64,000 bases of DNA, taken from NCBI GenBank assembly GCA_038252255.1, contig JBBSAM010000011.1, forward strand, positions 66,508 to 130,507. Direction: 5' to 3'. Position numbers and translations under genes: made by a program. Each line of letters opens with the position of its first letter. The first letter of the stretch is position 1. The notes beneath the pieces are model-generated. The model was not told the DNA's origin. It ran no database searches and saw only the letters and a list, made by a program, of their open reading frames with translations. Positions 15,236 to 23,592 of this stretch are shown here, one piece after another. This DNA is from Chersky-806 sp038252255. GTDB lineage: Bacteria > Actinomycetota > Acidimicrobiia > IMCC26256 > JAENVU01.

Positions 15236-16669
15236 CTACGAGTCGTAGTAGTACGACGAGCGGCGCGGGGACGCGGTGCGGTTCACCACGACACCCACCA
15301 GGTTCGCACCGGCGCGCTCGAGCGCCTCCAGCGTCTGGCGCACCTGGCGCCGGCGGGACGTCTTGACATCGAGCACGAAGATCGTCGCGTCACACTGCGA
15401 AGCGACCGCCATGGCGTCGGCGAACATGCTGGCGGGCGGGGTGTCCACCACCACGAGACGCACAGCCCGTAGCGAGTCCAGCACGTGACGGAACGGCCGC
15501 GCTCCGAGCACCGCCGACGCGTCCTGCACCGGCGCACCGCTCGTGAGCACGCGCAGGAACGGGGTGTCCGGGAGCTTGCGGAGCATCGTGGCGAGGTCGT
15601 TGCCCTGCAGCACCGCGGAGAGACCCGGTGCCCGCGGCACGCCGAGGCGCTCGTGCACCGACGGCTTGCGCAGGTCCGCGTCCACGATCACGACCTTCTC
15701 GTCGAGCCCGGCGGCCGACTGTGCCAGGTGCACCGCGGTGAAGGTCTTGCCCGCGCTCTGGTTCGAGCTCACGACCGCGAGCGTGCGCGGCTTGCCCGCG
15801 CCCTCGAGCACCATGAGGTTGGTCCGCAGGACGCGGAAGGCCTCGACGAGCTCCAGGCCGGACCCCTTCGGGATCTTGGCGAGCACGGGCAGGCCGGTGA
15901 TGCGGGTGACGTCCGCGGTGTCCTCGGTCTTCGAGAAGCGGTCGCCCACGAAGTGCACGAGGACGGTGAGCTCGGCCACGACGATGATGGAGACGATGAA
16001 GGCGAGGAACGAGTCGCGCAGCGGCTTCGGCGAGATCGGCGCGTCGCCGGCGACCGCGCCCGAGATGACCGAGAGCTTGTCGTCCTTGCGGCTGCGGATG
16101 CCGACCTCGGCGTCGTTCAACGCGTTGATCTGACCCTGGATGCTCGCGGCGTCGGTCGAGCCCGGCGGCAGTGTCGCGAGCTGCTGCTGCAGGTTCTGGC
16201 GGTCGGTCTGGATCGGCTGGAGGTCCGCGAAGCGGGCCTGCGTCTGCTGCGAGGCGATCGCGGCGACGAGCGCGGCGCCCGCGAACCGGGTCAGGCGCTC
16301 CGCTTCGGCCTTGCTTCCCCCGGTGCCCTTGACCTCGATGAACCCGAGCCCGCTGATCTCGCTGGCCGAGATGCGGCTCGTTGCCTCCTGGAGGCTGAGG
16401 TCGAGCTTCGAGGTCTTGATCGTGTTGCGCACCACGCCCGGAGTGTCGGCGTACTTGGCCCACGTCTGGGCGAGGTAGGCCGACGCCTGCGACAAGGTCT
16501 CGCCACCGGTCGTCTGGCCACCCGGAACGACGCCGAGCAGCTCCTTGGCCTGGTACTTCTTCGTCTGCACCGTGCTCGCGGCGAACACGAGGATCGCGAT
16601 GCCGATGGAGATGAGAAGGATGCGCAGCCAATTCTGTGCAATGACGCGAAAGTGCGCGGCCAAATCCAT
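15236..16669 (-). CDS. Polysaccharide co-polymerase fused to bacterial tyrosine kinase (Wzz-BY-kinase)
   Basis: 477 aa from the ATG at 16669. A Wzz-type N-domain has one TM helix at about 15-33, a long periplasm-facing region with Gln-rich coiled coil, and a second TM near 217-242. The cytoplasmic P-loop kinase follows. Walker A ends SNQSAGKT (about 301-308), Walker A' is VVIVDADLRKP (about 326-336) and Walker B is RLVVVDTPP (about 401-409). The C-terminus ends RRSSYYYDS, a minimal three-Tyr autophosphorylation cluster. Such proteins set chain length and control polymerisation or export by phosphorylation cycles. A TATCAT box lies 9 nt before the ATG. It is divergent to the O-antigen ligase-like gene. 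Confidence 0.9.
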   Translation of the reverse strand: MDLAAHFRVIAQNWLRILLISIGIAILVFAASTVQTKKYQAKELLGVVPGGQTTGGETLSQASAYLAQTWAKYADTPGVVRNTIKTSKLDLSLQEATSRISASEISGLGFIEVKGTGGSKAEAERLTRFAGAALVAAIASQQTQARFADLQPIQTDRQNLQQQLATLPPGSTDAASIQGQINALNDAEVGIRSRKDDKLSVISGAVAGDAPISPKPLRDSFLAFIVSIIVVAELTVLVHFVGDRFSKTEDTADVTRITGLPVLAKIPKGSGLELVEAFRVLRTNLMVLEGAGKPRTLAVVSSNQSAGKTFTAVHLAQSAAGLDEKVVIVDADLRKPSVHERLGVPRAPGLSAVLQGNDLATMLRKLPDTPFLRVLTSGAPVQDASAVLGARPFRHVLDSLRAVRLVVVDTPPASMFADAMAVASQCDATIFVLDVKTSRRRQVRQTLEALERAGANLVGVVVNRTASPRRSSYYYDS

Positions 16670-16678
16670 GAGGGGTTC

Positions 16679-16720
16679 ATGATAGGTGGAGCGAGGTCCG
16701 CGCCCCCGGCACGGTAGGAT
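16679..16720. promoter_or_regulatory. Back-to-back near-leaderless promoters of kinase and ligase genes
   Basis: Minus strand: TATCAT (16684 to 16679), then 9 nt, then the ATG at 16669. Plus strand: TAGGAT (16715-16720), then 10 nt, then the ATG at 16731. The 61-nt gap leaves little room for long leaders. -35 boxes are not recognisable. Confidence 0.45.
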
Positions 16721-16730
16721 CCGCGGCGCG

Positions 16731-18230
16731 ATGGAGGCTTCTCTTCCCAAGGCCTCCCGCGGCCGGTCGTGGAACCCGTTGGACTCCGGGCGGCCGATGG
16801 GGGCCGCCGTCCGTGATCTCCGGCACCACCGGATCGCGCTCCCGAGCCTCTTCGCCGTCGGCGTGGCCGTGCTCGCGGTCGCCATGGTCTTCGGCTGGGT
16901 GCTCTGGATCGCCGGGCTCGCGATCCTCGTTCCCACGGCGCTGGCGGTCTACCAACGCCCGCAGCGTGGCGTCCTGATCCTGGCGGTGATCCTGCCGTTC
17001 GACGGTGCGATCAAGGCCCTCGGACCGGGCTGGATGGGGGGCTGGAAGCAGGTCTTCATCCTGGCCCTCTTCGTGGTCACGTTCCTCTGCCCGCCCGAAG
17101 CGAAGAGCCCCGGATACCGGAAGCTGCCCGGGTGGGTCTGGGCGTTCGGCGGGTTGTTGGGGCTCGGCCTGCTCTCGGCCACGACCGTGGACCAGACGAC
17201 CGCCCTGATCGGCCTGCGGATCTCGTACTTCAGCGCGTTCCTCGCGATCGCGATCTGGCGCTGCCCACTCGACCGCCACGAGCGCGATCAGCTCGTGAGC
17301 ATCTTCATCTTCATGGCGATCCTCACGTCGATCGTCGGCATGTGGCAGCAGGTGGTAGGCCACGCGTACCTGGCGAGCATGGGGTACCAGTACGACGACC
17401 AGATCCGGTTCACGGTCGGGCTGACGTTGCGTTCCTTCTCGACGTTCGACCTGCCTTTCTCGTTCGGCTTCTATCTCATGCTCGCCGTTCTCATCGGCTT
17501 GCCGATGTCGATGGCCGAACCGAACCGGCTCCGCAGCAAGATCTTCTTCATCGCGCTGCCGCTCATCGGCGTCGCGTTGCTCTACAGCTTCGTGCGCGGC
17601 GCGATGCTCGGCCTCGCGGTCGGGCTGCTGTACCTCGCGTTCCACCGGTACAAGCTGCTCGTGTTCGGCATCCCGCTCGTACTTGCGGCGGCGTTGTTCA
17701 TTCCCTCCGGCGCGACGCTCACGTCGGCGGTGTTCGGCGCGAAGAGCCTCGGCGATCGGACGACGTCCTGGTCGGACCGGCTCAACGTCATCGCGGACAA
17801 CCCGTTCGGCACCGGCATCGGCACGACGGGAGCCGCGGCCGACACCTCGGCACTGCTCAAGAACGAGAACCCGAACCTGACGTTCCAACCCGACAACTCG
17901 TATCTCAAGGTCACGTTCGAGCTCGGCGTCATCGGTCTCTGGCTGCTCGTGATGATGCTCGTCTCCATGATCATCTATACGAGATCCGTGGAGCGGAGAG
18001 TCTCCGGTATCGATGTCGACTTCGCGGCCGGATGTACCGCGCAGCTCATCGCGCTCGCGGCCGGGTCGCTCGTCGCGACCTATCTCGAGCTCGTTCCGAT
18101 GGACCAGCTGTTCTTCATGATGGCGGCGATCGTCGCCACGATGGCACCGGAATTCGGACCCGGCCCCGCGGTCCACGGCTCGTCGCGCGAGCTTGTCGCA
18201 CCCGGTGCGGGGATCGCGGCGTCGGAGTAG
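16731..18230 (+). CDS. O-antigen ligase/polymerase-like membrane protein (Wzy/WaaL)
   Basis: 499-aa membrane protein with about ten or more hydrophobic segments, including LPSLFAVGVAVLAVAMVFGW near the N-terminus. A large hydrophilic loop late in the protein (FGAKSLGDRTTSWSDR... NPFGTGIGTTGAAADTSAL... FQPDNSYLKVTFELGVIGL) is typical of the Wzy_C/O-antigen ligase family. The Arg and Asp/Asn residues there bind lipid-linked glycan. It could polymerise Wzx-flipped units or ligate polymer to a surface acceptor; the sequence does not separate the two. The ATG at 16731 is preferred over the GTG at 16686 because of the -10 box at 16715. It converges with the next gene with a 9-nt gap. Confidence 0.82.
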   Translation: MEASLPKASRGRSWNPLDSGRPMGAAVRDLRHHRIALPSLFAVGVAVLAVAMVFGWVLWIAGLAILVPTALAVYQRPQRGVLILAVILPFDGAIKALGPGWMGGWKQVFILALFVVTFLCPPEAKSPGYRKLPGWVWAFGGLLGLGLLSATTVDQTTALIGLRISYFSAFLAIAIWRCPLDRHERDQLVSIFIFMAILTSIVGMWQQVVGHAYLASMGYQYDDQIRFTVGLTLRSFSTFDLPFSFGFYLMLAVLIGLPMSMAEPNRLRSKIFFIALPLIGVALLYSFVRGAMLGLAVGLLYLAFHRYKLLVFGIPLVLAAALFIPSGATLTSAVFGAKSLGDRTTSWSDRLNVIADNPFGTGIGTTGAAADTSALLKNENPNLTFQPDNSYLKVTFELGVIGLWLLVMMLVSMIIYTRSVERRVSGIDVDFAAGCTAQLIALAAGSLVATYLELVPMDQLFFMMAAIVATMAPEFGPGPAVHGSSRELVAPGAGIAASE

Positions 18231-18239
18231 CGCGCCGCG

Positions 18240-19379
18240 CTACACGGACGGGTTCGCACCGGCAACGAGGTCGCGGTAGATCGCCACCAACCGGTCGACG
18301 TGCTCGTCCCAGGTCCACCGACCGGGTGGAAGGCGTGGTTCCGTCTCCGGCGCGCGTGGCGCGGCGGCGGCGCGTCTGATCGCGGCGGTCCACGCGTCCG
18401 GGTCGGCCGGGTCCAGGTGCGTCACGCCTTCGAGCCCGGCCGCCACCTCGATGAGCGCGGGGTCCGTGCTTGCCAGCACCGGGGCGTGGAAGGTGAGTGC
18501 CTCGAGCACGGGAAACCCGAAGCCTTCCTCGAAGGTCGGGAAGAGCACGACGGTCGCGTGCTCGTAGCACCAGCGGAGCATCCCGTCCTGCGCGCCGCGC
18601 CGCCAGGTCGCGAGCCCCCTCGCCTCCAGGTCCAGCAACCGGCGGGCGGTCTCGTCACTGTGCGGACCGGGGCTCCCGAGCACCGCGAGCCGCATTCCGG
18701 GCGTCTCGCGATCCACTCGCTCCCAGATGTCGAGCAGCAGGCCCACGTTCTTGCGTGGGGCGAGGTCGCCGACGACGAGCGCGAATCGCGTGCTCGCCAG
18801 CTCGGGGACCGGCTCCGACGGCACGTCGAGCAGGTGCCGGCTCAACCCGTTGGGGGCGATCACGGTCTTGGCGTCCCAGGTCGGGTCGAGCGCGGCCAGG
18901 CGGTCGCGGGTCGCGGCGCTGGCGGCGATCAGCCGGTCGGCCTGGTTGATCGACGCCCGGTACTGGCGCGGGAGGAGGAGCCGCTTGGCCCGTCCGGACT
19001 CGCGGGCGCGTGTGATCGTCATCACGTCGTGGACGGTGAGGACCGTGGGGAGATCGACCCTCGGGACGAGATGCTTCGTGCCGTGCACGATCTGCGCGCC
19101 GGCCCGTTCGAACTGGCGCCCGCTCGCGTACCGCTCCCAGATCGCGGTCGGGAGCTGGCCGCGGTCCGGGACGAGCAGCTGCGTCTCGAGATTGTCGGCC
19201 GCGAGTCGCTGCACGAGCTCCGATGCCGATGCGGGCGCGGCCACGATGAGCCGGAGGTCGTCCCGCCGCCCGAGCGCGAGCACCAGCTCGGTGGTGTAGC
19301 GCCCGATGCCACCCGAGTGCCCGAGCATGTCGGCGATGACGCCGACGCGCAATGGATCAGATTCGTCACCGGCCGGCAC
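18240..19379 (-). CDS. Glycosyltransferase family 4
   Basis: 379 aa from a GTG. RVGVIADMLGHSGGIGRYTTELVLAL is the N-terminal GT4 acceptor loop and FALVVGDLAPRKNVGLLLDIW starts the C-domain. The donor block is LFPTFEEGFGFPVLEALTFHAPVLAS with a full E-x7-E (EGFGFPVLE). This resembles the mannosyl- and rhamnosyltransferase-like GT4 enzymes of O-antigen loci. The adjacent divergent gene is also a GT4 enzyme, and the two share a 22-nt intergenic region with overlapping -10 boxes, so they are probably expressed together. Confidence 0.87.
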   Translation of the reverse strand: MPAGDESDPLRVGVIADMLGHSGGIGRYTTELVLALGRRDDLRLIVAAPASASELVQRLAADNLETQLLVPDRGQLPTAIWERYASGRQFERAGAQIVHGTKHLVPRVDLPTVLTVHDVMTITRARESGRAKRLLLPRQYRASINQADRLIAASAATRDRLAALDPTWDAKTVIAPNGLSRHLLDVPSEPVPELASTRFALVVGDLAPRKNVGLLLDIWERVDRETPGMRLAVLGSPGPHSDETARRLLDLEARGLATWRRGAQDGMLRWCYEHATVVLFPTFEEGFGFPVLEALTFHAPVLASTDPALIEVAAGLEGVTHLDPADPDAWTAAIRRAAAAPRAPETEPRLPPGRWTWDEHVDRLVAIYRDLVAGANPSV

Positions 19380-19383
19380 GGCA

Positions 19384-19390
19384 CTACCCT
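19384..19390. promoter_or_regulatory. Overlapping divergent -10 boxes
   Basis: ACTACCCTAAG reads TACCCT on the plus strand (19384-19389; 12 nt to the ATG at 19402) and TAGGGT on the minus strand (19390 to 19385; 5 nt to the GTG at 19379). Two RNA polymerases could not occupy both at once. The whole spacer is 22 nt. Confidence 0.4.
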
Positions 19391-19401
19391 AAGCCGCTTC
19401 G

Positions 19402-20565
19402 ATGCGCATTCTGATGGTCTCCAACCTCTGGCCTCCGGAGGTCGTCGGCGGTGCGGAGCAATACGCCGCTGCGCTCGCGGAGCGTCTGCGTACGGCAGGG
19501 CACGAGGTGCACGCGTTCACGTTCGGCGTGGACGGACCCGACGTGGTGCACGCGGTCGATCCGTGGCCGTACCGGATCCCGGACTTCGCGGCGCAGCCTG
19601 CCCGGCGTCGCATGCTCTTCCACGCCCAGGACCTCTACAACCCGCGGGCCCGGCGCGCGCTGGACCGGGTGCTCGAGGAGCTCGAGCCGGACGTGGTCCA
19701 CACCCATGCCGTGCAGGGCCTCTCGAGCGTCGCGCTCACGCGGGCCGGGAAGCACGGCGTCGCGCACGTCCACACCCTCCACGACTACTGGTTGCTCTGC
19801 CAGCGCAATTCGATGGTCCATCGTGACGGCCGAGCGTGCGAGACGCGGTGTCGGTCGTGCGTCGCGATCTCGTGGTGCCGGAACGAGGCTGTGCGCCGGT
19901 CTTCGCCTGGCGTCGTGCTCGCGGTCTCACACGCGATTGCGCAGGAGCACGCGGAGATCGACTGGGTCGCCGAGCGGATGCGTGTGCTCTACAACCCGGT
20001 CGAGGTCGTGACCGGAACCGGGTCGATCGCACGCGGCGAGCGCCGGCCGCTGACCTTCGGATTCCTCGGTCGCCTGGGCGTGGACAAGGGTGTCGAGACG
20101 CTGCTCAGCGCGTTCGAGCGGGCCGACCTCGGCAGCGCCCGGCTCGTGGTGGCCGGTCGCGGTGCGCTGGAGGCCGCCGTGCGCGCGGCCGGTCCGAGCG
20201 TGATTCCCGCCGGCTGGGTCGACGTCGAGCGGAAGGAAGCGCTGCTGGACGACCTCGACTGCCTCGTCGTCCCGTCGGAGTGGAAGGACCCGGCGCCGGT
20301 GGTGGTGAACGAGGCCCGCGGCCGGGGCATCCCGGTCGTCGGCGCGGCGATCGGGGGCATCCCCGAGCTGATCGCACCGGAGTGCCGGCCGCTGCTCTTC
20401 CCCCCGGGCGACGTGAGCGCGCTCGCTCGCCGGCTCGAGGCGTTCGCCGCCGAGCCGGCGCCGTTCGTCCCGCCTCCCGCGGCCGAGCCGATGGACTGGG
20501 CGGGCCACGTCGCGCTAGTGCTCGCGGCCTATGCCGAGGCCGGCGCGAACGCGCCGGTTTCGTAG
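19402..20565 (+). CDS. Glycosyltransferase family 4
   Basis: 387-aa GT-B enzyme. MRILMVSNLWPPEVVGGAEQYAAALAERL is a textbook GT4 start. DVVHTHAVQGLSSVALTRA and VHTLHDYWLLCQRN are the middle motifs. A cluster of Cys (CETRCRSCVAISWC) follows, as in GT4 enzymes with a small Cys-rich insertion. The donor block is VVPSEWKDPAPVVVNEARGRGIPVV. FLGRLGVDKGVETLLSAFE begins the C-domain. Expected to add one sugar of the repeat unit. Downstream is a 70-nt gap to a polytopic glycosyltransferase with its own promoter. Confidence 0.87.
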   Translation: MRILMVSNLWPPEVVGGAEQYAAALAERLRTAGHEVHAFTFGVDGPDVVHAVDPWPYRIPDFAAQPARRRMLFHAQDLYNPRARRALDRVLEELEPDVVHTHAVQGLSSVALTRAGKHGVAHVHTLHDYWLLCQRNSMVHRDGRACETRCRSCVAISWCRNEAVRRSSPGVVLAVSHAIAQEHAEIDWVAERMRVLYNPVEVVTGTGSIARGERRPLTFGFLGRLGVDKGVETLLSAFERADLGSARLVVAGRGALEAAVRAAGPSVIPAGWVDVERKEALLDDLDCLVVPSEWKDPAPVVVNEARGRGIPVVGAAIGGIPELIAPECRPLLFPPGDVSALARRLEAFAAEPAPFVPPPAAEPMDWAGHVALVLAAYAEAGANAPVS

Positions 20566-20626
20566 CCGCCTCTTCCGGGGAGCGAGACTCGCCACGCTGC
20601 GTGGCCAACGGGGGCGTTCCGGCCCC

Positions 20627-20632
20627 TAAGAT
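20627..20632 (+). promoter_or_regulatory. Leaderless -10 box (TAAGAT)
   Basis: TAAGAT is followed by exactly 6 nt and the ATG at 20639. This spacing favours that ATG over the GTG at 20636. No clear -35 was seen. Confidence 0.4.
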
Positions 20633-20638
20633 CACGTG

Positions 20639-22327
20639 ATGGGAGTGGGTTCGGGGGCACTCCGCCGGAGCTCGACCGCTAGCCGGTCACGCCGGTGGGG
20701 AACCAGACGGCACGCGCCGAGAGGCGTCGGTGGTGAGGGCTCGACGCCCGAACCCCCGTCCGACGGTGGGCCTGCGCCCCGCCCCCGGTTCGGTTCCGTC
20801 TGGGCGATCCTCACGGTCGTCGGCGTGCTGGCGATCGGGATCGCGCTCCGGTTCTTCGCCCGCTCCGATCTCTGGGCCGACGAGGTGCTCTCGGTCAACA
20901 TCTCGCGGCTTCCCCTCTCGCAGCTCCAGGACGCGCTCCGCCAGGACGGTGCTCCCCCGCTCTACTACGCACTGCTCCACGTGTGGATGCAGATCTTCGG
21001 AACCGGAAACGAAGCGGTCCGCGCGCTCTCCGGGGTTCTCGGCATCGCCGCGTTGGTTCCCGCCTGGTACGTCGGCCGCCGACTCGACGAGCGGAGGGCG
21101 CGGAACGGCTGGCAGCGGCCAGGTGTCCGGCCGATCGCGTGGACCCTGACCCTGCTGCTCGCGGCGTCGCCGTTCGCGATCCGGTACGCGACCGAAGCCC
21201 GCATGTACTCGCTCGTGATCCTGCTCGTCTTCATCGGGTATCTCGCGCTCGCGCGGGTCCTGGATCGACCGTCGTGGGGCCGTCTCCTCCTGGTCGCGGT
21301 CGTCACCGGCCTGCTCGTGTACACGCACTACTGGTCGTTCGCGCTCCTGGCCGTCGTCGGTCTCTGGCTTCTCTGGCTGGCGGTACGCGGTGCTCCCGAG
21401 CGGCGCCGTGCTGCGGGGTACGCGCTCGGCGCGATCGTCGTCGGTGGACTCTCGTTCCTCCCGTGGCTCTCGACCTTCCGCTTCCAGGCCGCGCACACCG
21501 GCACGCCCTGGGGTGCGGTGGTGAGTCCTGTGTCCAGCCTCGCCGAGGCGTTCAAGGCCTTCGGCGGCAACACGCACGCCGTCGGCTGGGCCGTGCTCCT
21601 CATGGCCGTGCTCGCCGTGTTCGCCCGCGCGGTCGACCGGCGCCACATCGAGGTGGATCTCTGGACCGAGCCCGGCGTACGCACCGAGGCCGGTTTGGGG
21701 ATCGCGGTCCTCGGGCTCGGGCTCGTTCTCGCCCGGGCGACGGGCACGACCTTCGAAGGTCGCTACGCCTCGGTCATGTTCCCCCTGTTCCTTGCCTCGG
21801 CCGCCTTCGGCATCACGGTCTTCTCGAGCCGGACGGTGCGGTACGTGGTGCTCGCATTGCTGTTGCTCGGGGGCTTCTGGGGCGGGGCGAGCAACGCGCT
21901 GCGCAATCGCACCCAGGCGTTCGAGATCGCGAGCCCCATCAACCGGGACGCCGTCCCGGGCGACCTGGTGGTGTACTGCCCCGACTCCATCGGAACCGAC
22001 GTCAGCCGGCTGCTGCGCGACGACGTGCGCGAGATCGGGCTGCCCGGCTTCAAACCTCCCGGCCGCATCGACTGGACCGACTACTCCAAGCGAGTCGCCG
22101 CCATCCGCCCGATCGACACGATGCGCCGGATCGCCAAGCTCGCCGGCGCCGATCACAACATCTGGCTCGTCTACACCTCCGGCTCCCAGCCGGTGCAGCA
22201 GAAGTGCAGCCTGATCGCGGACGCGTTGGTCGTGTACCGCCCGGTCCGGCTCCGGACGGTGGACCCGGATCCGTACTTCTTCGAGCATCAGGGCATGTAC
22301 CGCTACCTCCCCACCCGGCACGCGTAG
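20639..22327 (+). CDS. GT39-like polytopic glycosyltransferase (PMT/ArnT type)
   Basis: 562-aa membrane protein with about 10-12 TM helices after a cytoplasmic, basic N-tail of about 50 residues. The first external loop has LWADEVLSVNISRLP, with the Asp-Glu pair D81-E82 that is catalytic in protein mannosyltransferase/ArnT enzymes. QDGAPPLYYALLHVWMQIFG follows, also a family hallmark. These enzymes use polyprenyl-phosphate sugars as donors on the outer face of the membrane. The C-terminal 130 residues form an external soluble domain. It may decorate the glycan or a protein. It is followed 18 nt later by the GT9 gene, probably in one operon. Confidence 0.8.
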   Translation: MGVGSGALRRSSTASRSRRWGTRRHAPRGVGGEGSTPEPPSDGGPAPRPRFGSVWAILTVVGVLAIGIALRFFARSDLWADEVLSVNISRLPLSQLQDALRQDGAPPLYYALLHVWMQIFGTGNEAVRALSGVLGIAALVPAWYVGRRLDERRARNGWQRPGVRPIAWTLTLLLAASPFAIRYATEARMYSLVILLVFIGYLALARVLDRPSWGRLLLVAVVTGLLVYTHYWSFALLAVVGLWLLWLAVRGAPERRRAAGYALGAIVVGGLSFLPWLSTFRFQAAHTGTPWGAVVSPVSSLAEAFKAFGGNTHAVGWAVLLMAVLAVFARAVDRRHIEVDLWTEPGVRTEAGLGIAVLGLGLVLARATGTTFEGRYASVMFPLFLASAAFGITVFSSRTVRYVVLALLLLGGFWGGASNALRNRTQAFEIASPINRDAVPGDLVVYCPDSIGTDVSRLLRDDVREIGLPGFKPPGRIDWTDYSKRVAAIRPIDTMRRIAKLAGADHNIWLVYTSGSQPVQQKCSLIADALVVYRPVRLRTVDPDPYFFEHQGMYRYLPTRHA

Positions 22328-22345
22328 TCAGGCCCATCTTTCGCA

Positions 22346-23521
22346 ATGACACGATCGGCGCAGCTCCAACGAGATCGCGGCAACCCGAGGCTGAAGTTCC
22401 TCGACCGCTACGCGGGGATCCCGGCGGTCGCCGCGCTCGGGCTGGCGCGGCGGGTGCGGGGCCGGCGGGCAGTCCCAGCTGACTGGCGCAGCGTGGGACT
22501 CGTCGTGACCGCGGGCATCGGTGACCTCGTGCTGCTCACCGGAGTGATCGAGGACCTGCGCGCCGCCAGGCCGGATGCTCGCATCGTTCTCTTCGTGACC
22601 GCGAACAATGCCGGGTTCGCCCGGCTCCTCGACGGCCCCGACACGATCGTCGAGCTCCCGGTGCGGCGCATGGCGACCGCGGTGCGAGACGTGCGAGCCC
22701 AGCAGTGCGACGTGATGGTCGACTTCGGTGCGTGGCGCCGCTTCGACGAGGTGCTCACCGCGCTCTCGGGGGCCCGCGCCTGCATCGGTCGCCGCACTCC
22801 GGGCCAGCATCGGCACTTCGCAATGGACGTCATGGTGGATCATCGCCGGGACCACGAGCTCGACAACGACCGGCGGATCATCGCCGCGCTCGGCATCAGC
22901 TCCACCAGCCCACCGTCGGTGCCGTTCGACCCGACGGTGCCGCCACCGCACGACCATCCGTACGTCGTGTTGCACCTGTGGCCGGGTGGGGCGAACTTCG
23001 AAGAGCGCTCGTGGCCGACCGAGCGCTGGTTCGGGCTCGCCCAGGGCCTCGTCGACCGTGGCTTCCACATCGCCCTGACGGGCGGACCCGAGGACGTGGA
23101 CGCGACGCGTGATCTCGTGGCCGCCTGGTGCGCTCGGGGCGTCCCGGCGTGGAGCGTGGCCGGGTCCTCCTGGGTCGAGACGGTGGCGTGGCTCCGCCAC
23201 TCGGTCGGGACTGTCAGCGTGAACACCGGTGTGATGCACGTGGCCGCGGGTCTCGGGGTCCCGACGATCGCGCTCAACGGGCCGACGAGCGGCCGCCGGT
23301 GGGGCCCGATCGGCGTCCACACCCGCTGCGTCGCGTCCCCGATCGTGCCCGATGGGTACCTGAATCTGGGTTTCGAGCAAGACGAGCGGTTTCGCGACGC
23401 GATGCTGGGTATTACCGTCCCCATGGTGCTGGGAGCCTGGGACGACATGAGTGACGAGGTCGCGGCCGGGTCGCGGCGGGTCGCGGGCGAGGCTCTCGGT
23501 GACGCGGGGAGCAACCCTTGA
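22346..23521 (+). CDS. Glycosyltransferase family 9 (heptosyltransferase-like)
   Basis: 391-aa GT-B protein. VGLVVTAGIGDLVLLTGVIEDLRAARPDARIVLFVT is the N-terminal GT9 motif. YVVLHLWPGGANFEERSWPTERWFGLAQGL and the pair SVNTGVMHVAAGLGVPTIALNGPTSGRRWGP form the donor-binding site of the family. Known GT9 members transfer heptose or related sugars in lipopolysaccharide, so in an actinobacterium the substrate is probably another sugar. Its stop overlaps the TTGACG that I read as the -35 of the next gene. Confidence 0.85.
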   Translation: MTRSAQLQRDRGNPRLKFLDRYAGIPAVAALGLARRVRGRRAVPADWRSVGLVVTAGIGDLVLLTGVIEDLRAARPDARIVLFVTANNAGFARLLDGPDTIVELPVRRMATAVRDVRAQQCDVMVDFGAWRRFDEVLTALSGARACIGRRTPGQHRHFAMDVMVDHRRDHELDNDRRIIAALGISSTSPPSVPFDPTVPPPHDHPYVVLHLWPGGANFEERSWPTERWFGLAQGLVDRGFHIALTGGPEDVDATRDLVAAWCARGVPAWSVAGSSWVETVAWLRHSVGTVSVNTGVMHVAAGLGVPTIALNGPTSGRRWGPIGVHTRCVASPIVPDGYLNLGFEQDERFRDAMLGITVPMVLGAWDDMSDEVAAGSRRVAGEALGDAGSNP

Positions 23522-23547
23522 CGCTCTCCGTGGTCAAGACGTATCGT
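23518..23547 (+). promoter_or_regulatory. Promoter TTGACG - N18 - TATCGT
   Basis: TTGACG (23518-23523) and TATCGT (23542-23547) are 18 nt apart and precede the ATG at 23593 by 45 nt. The same TTG could be a start codon overlapping the preceding stop, so the promoter reading also decides the start of the next gene. Confidence 0.45.
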
Positions 23548-23592
23548 GCTGCCCGGCGGCCTCGGGCGAGAGTCGGGGCGGGGGGCTACGGG

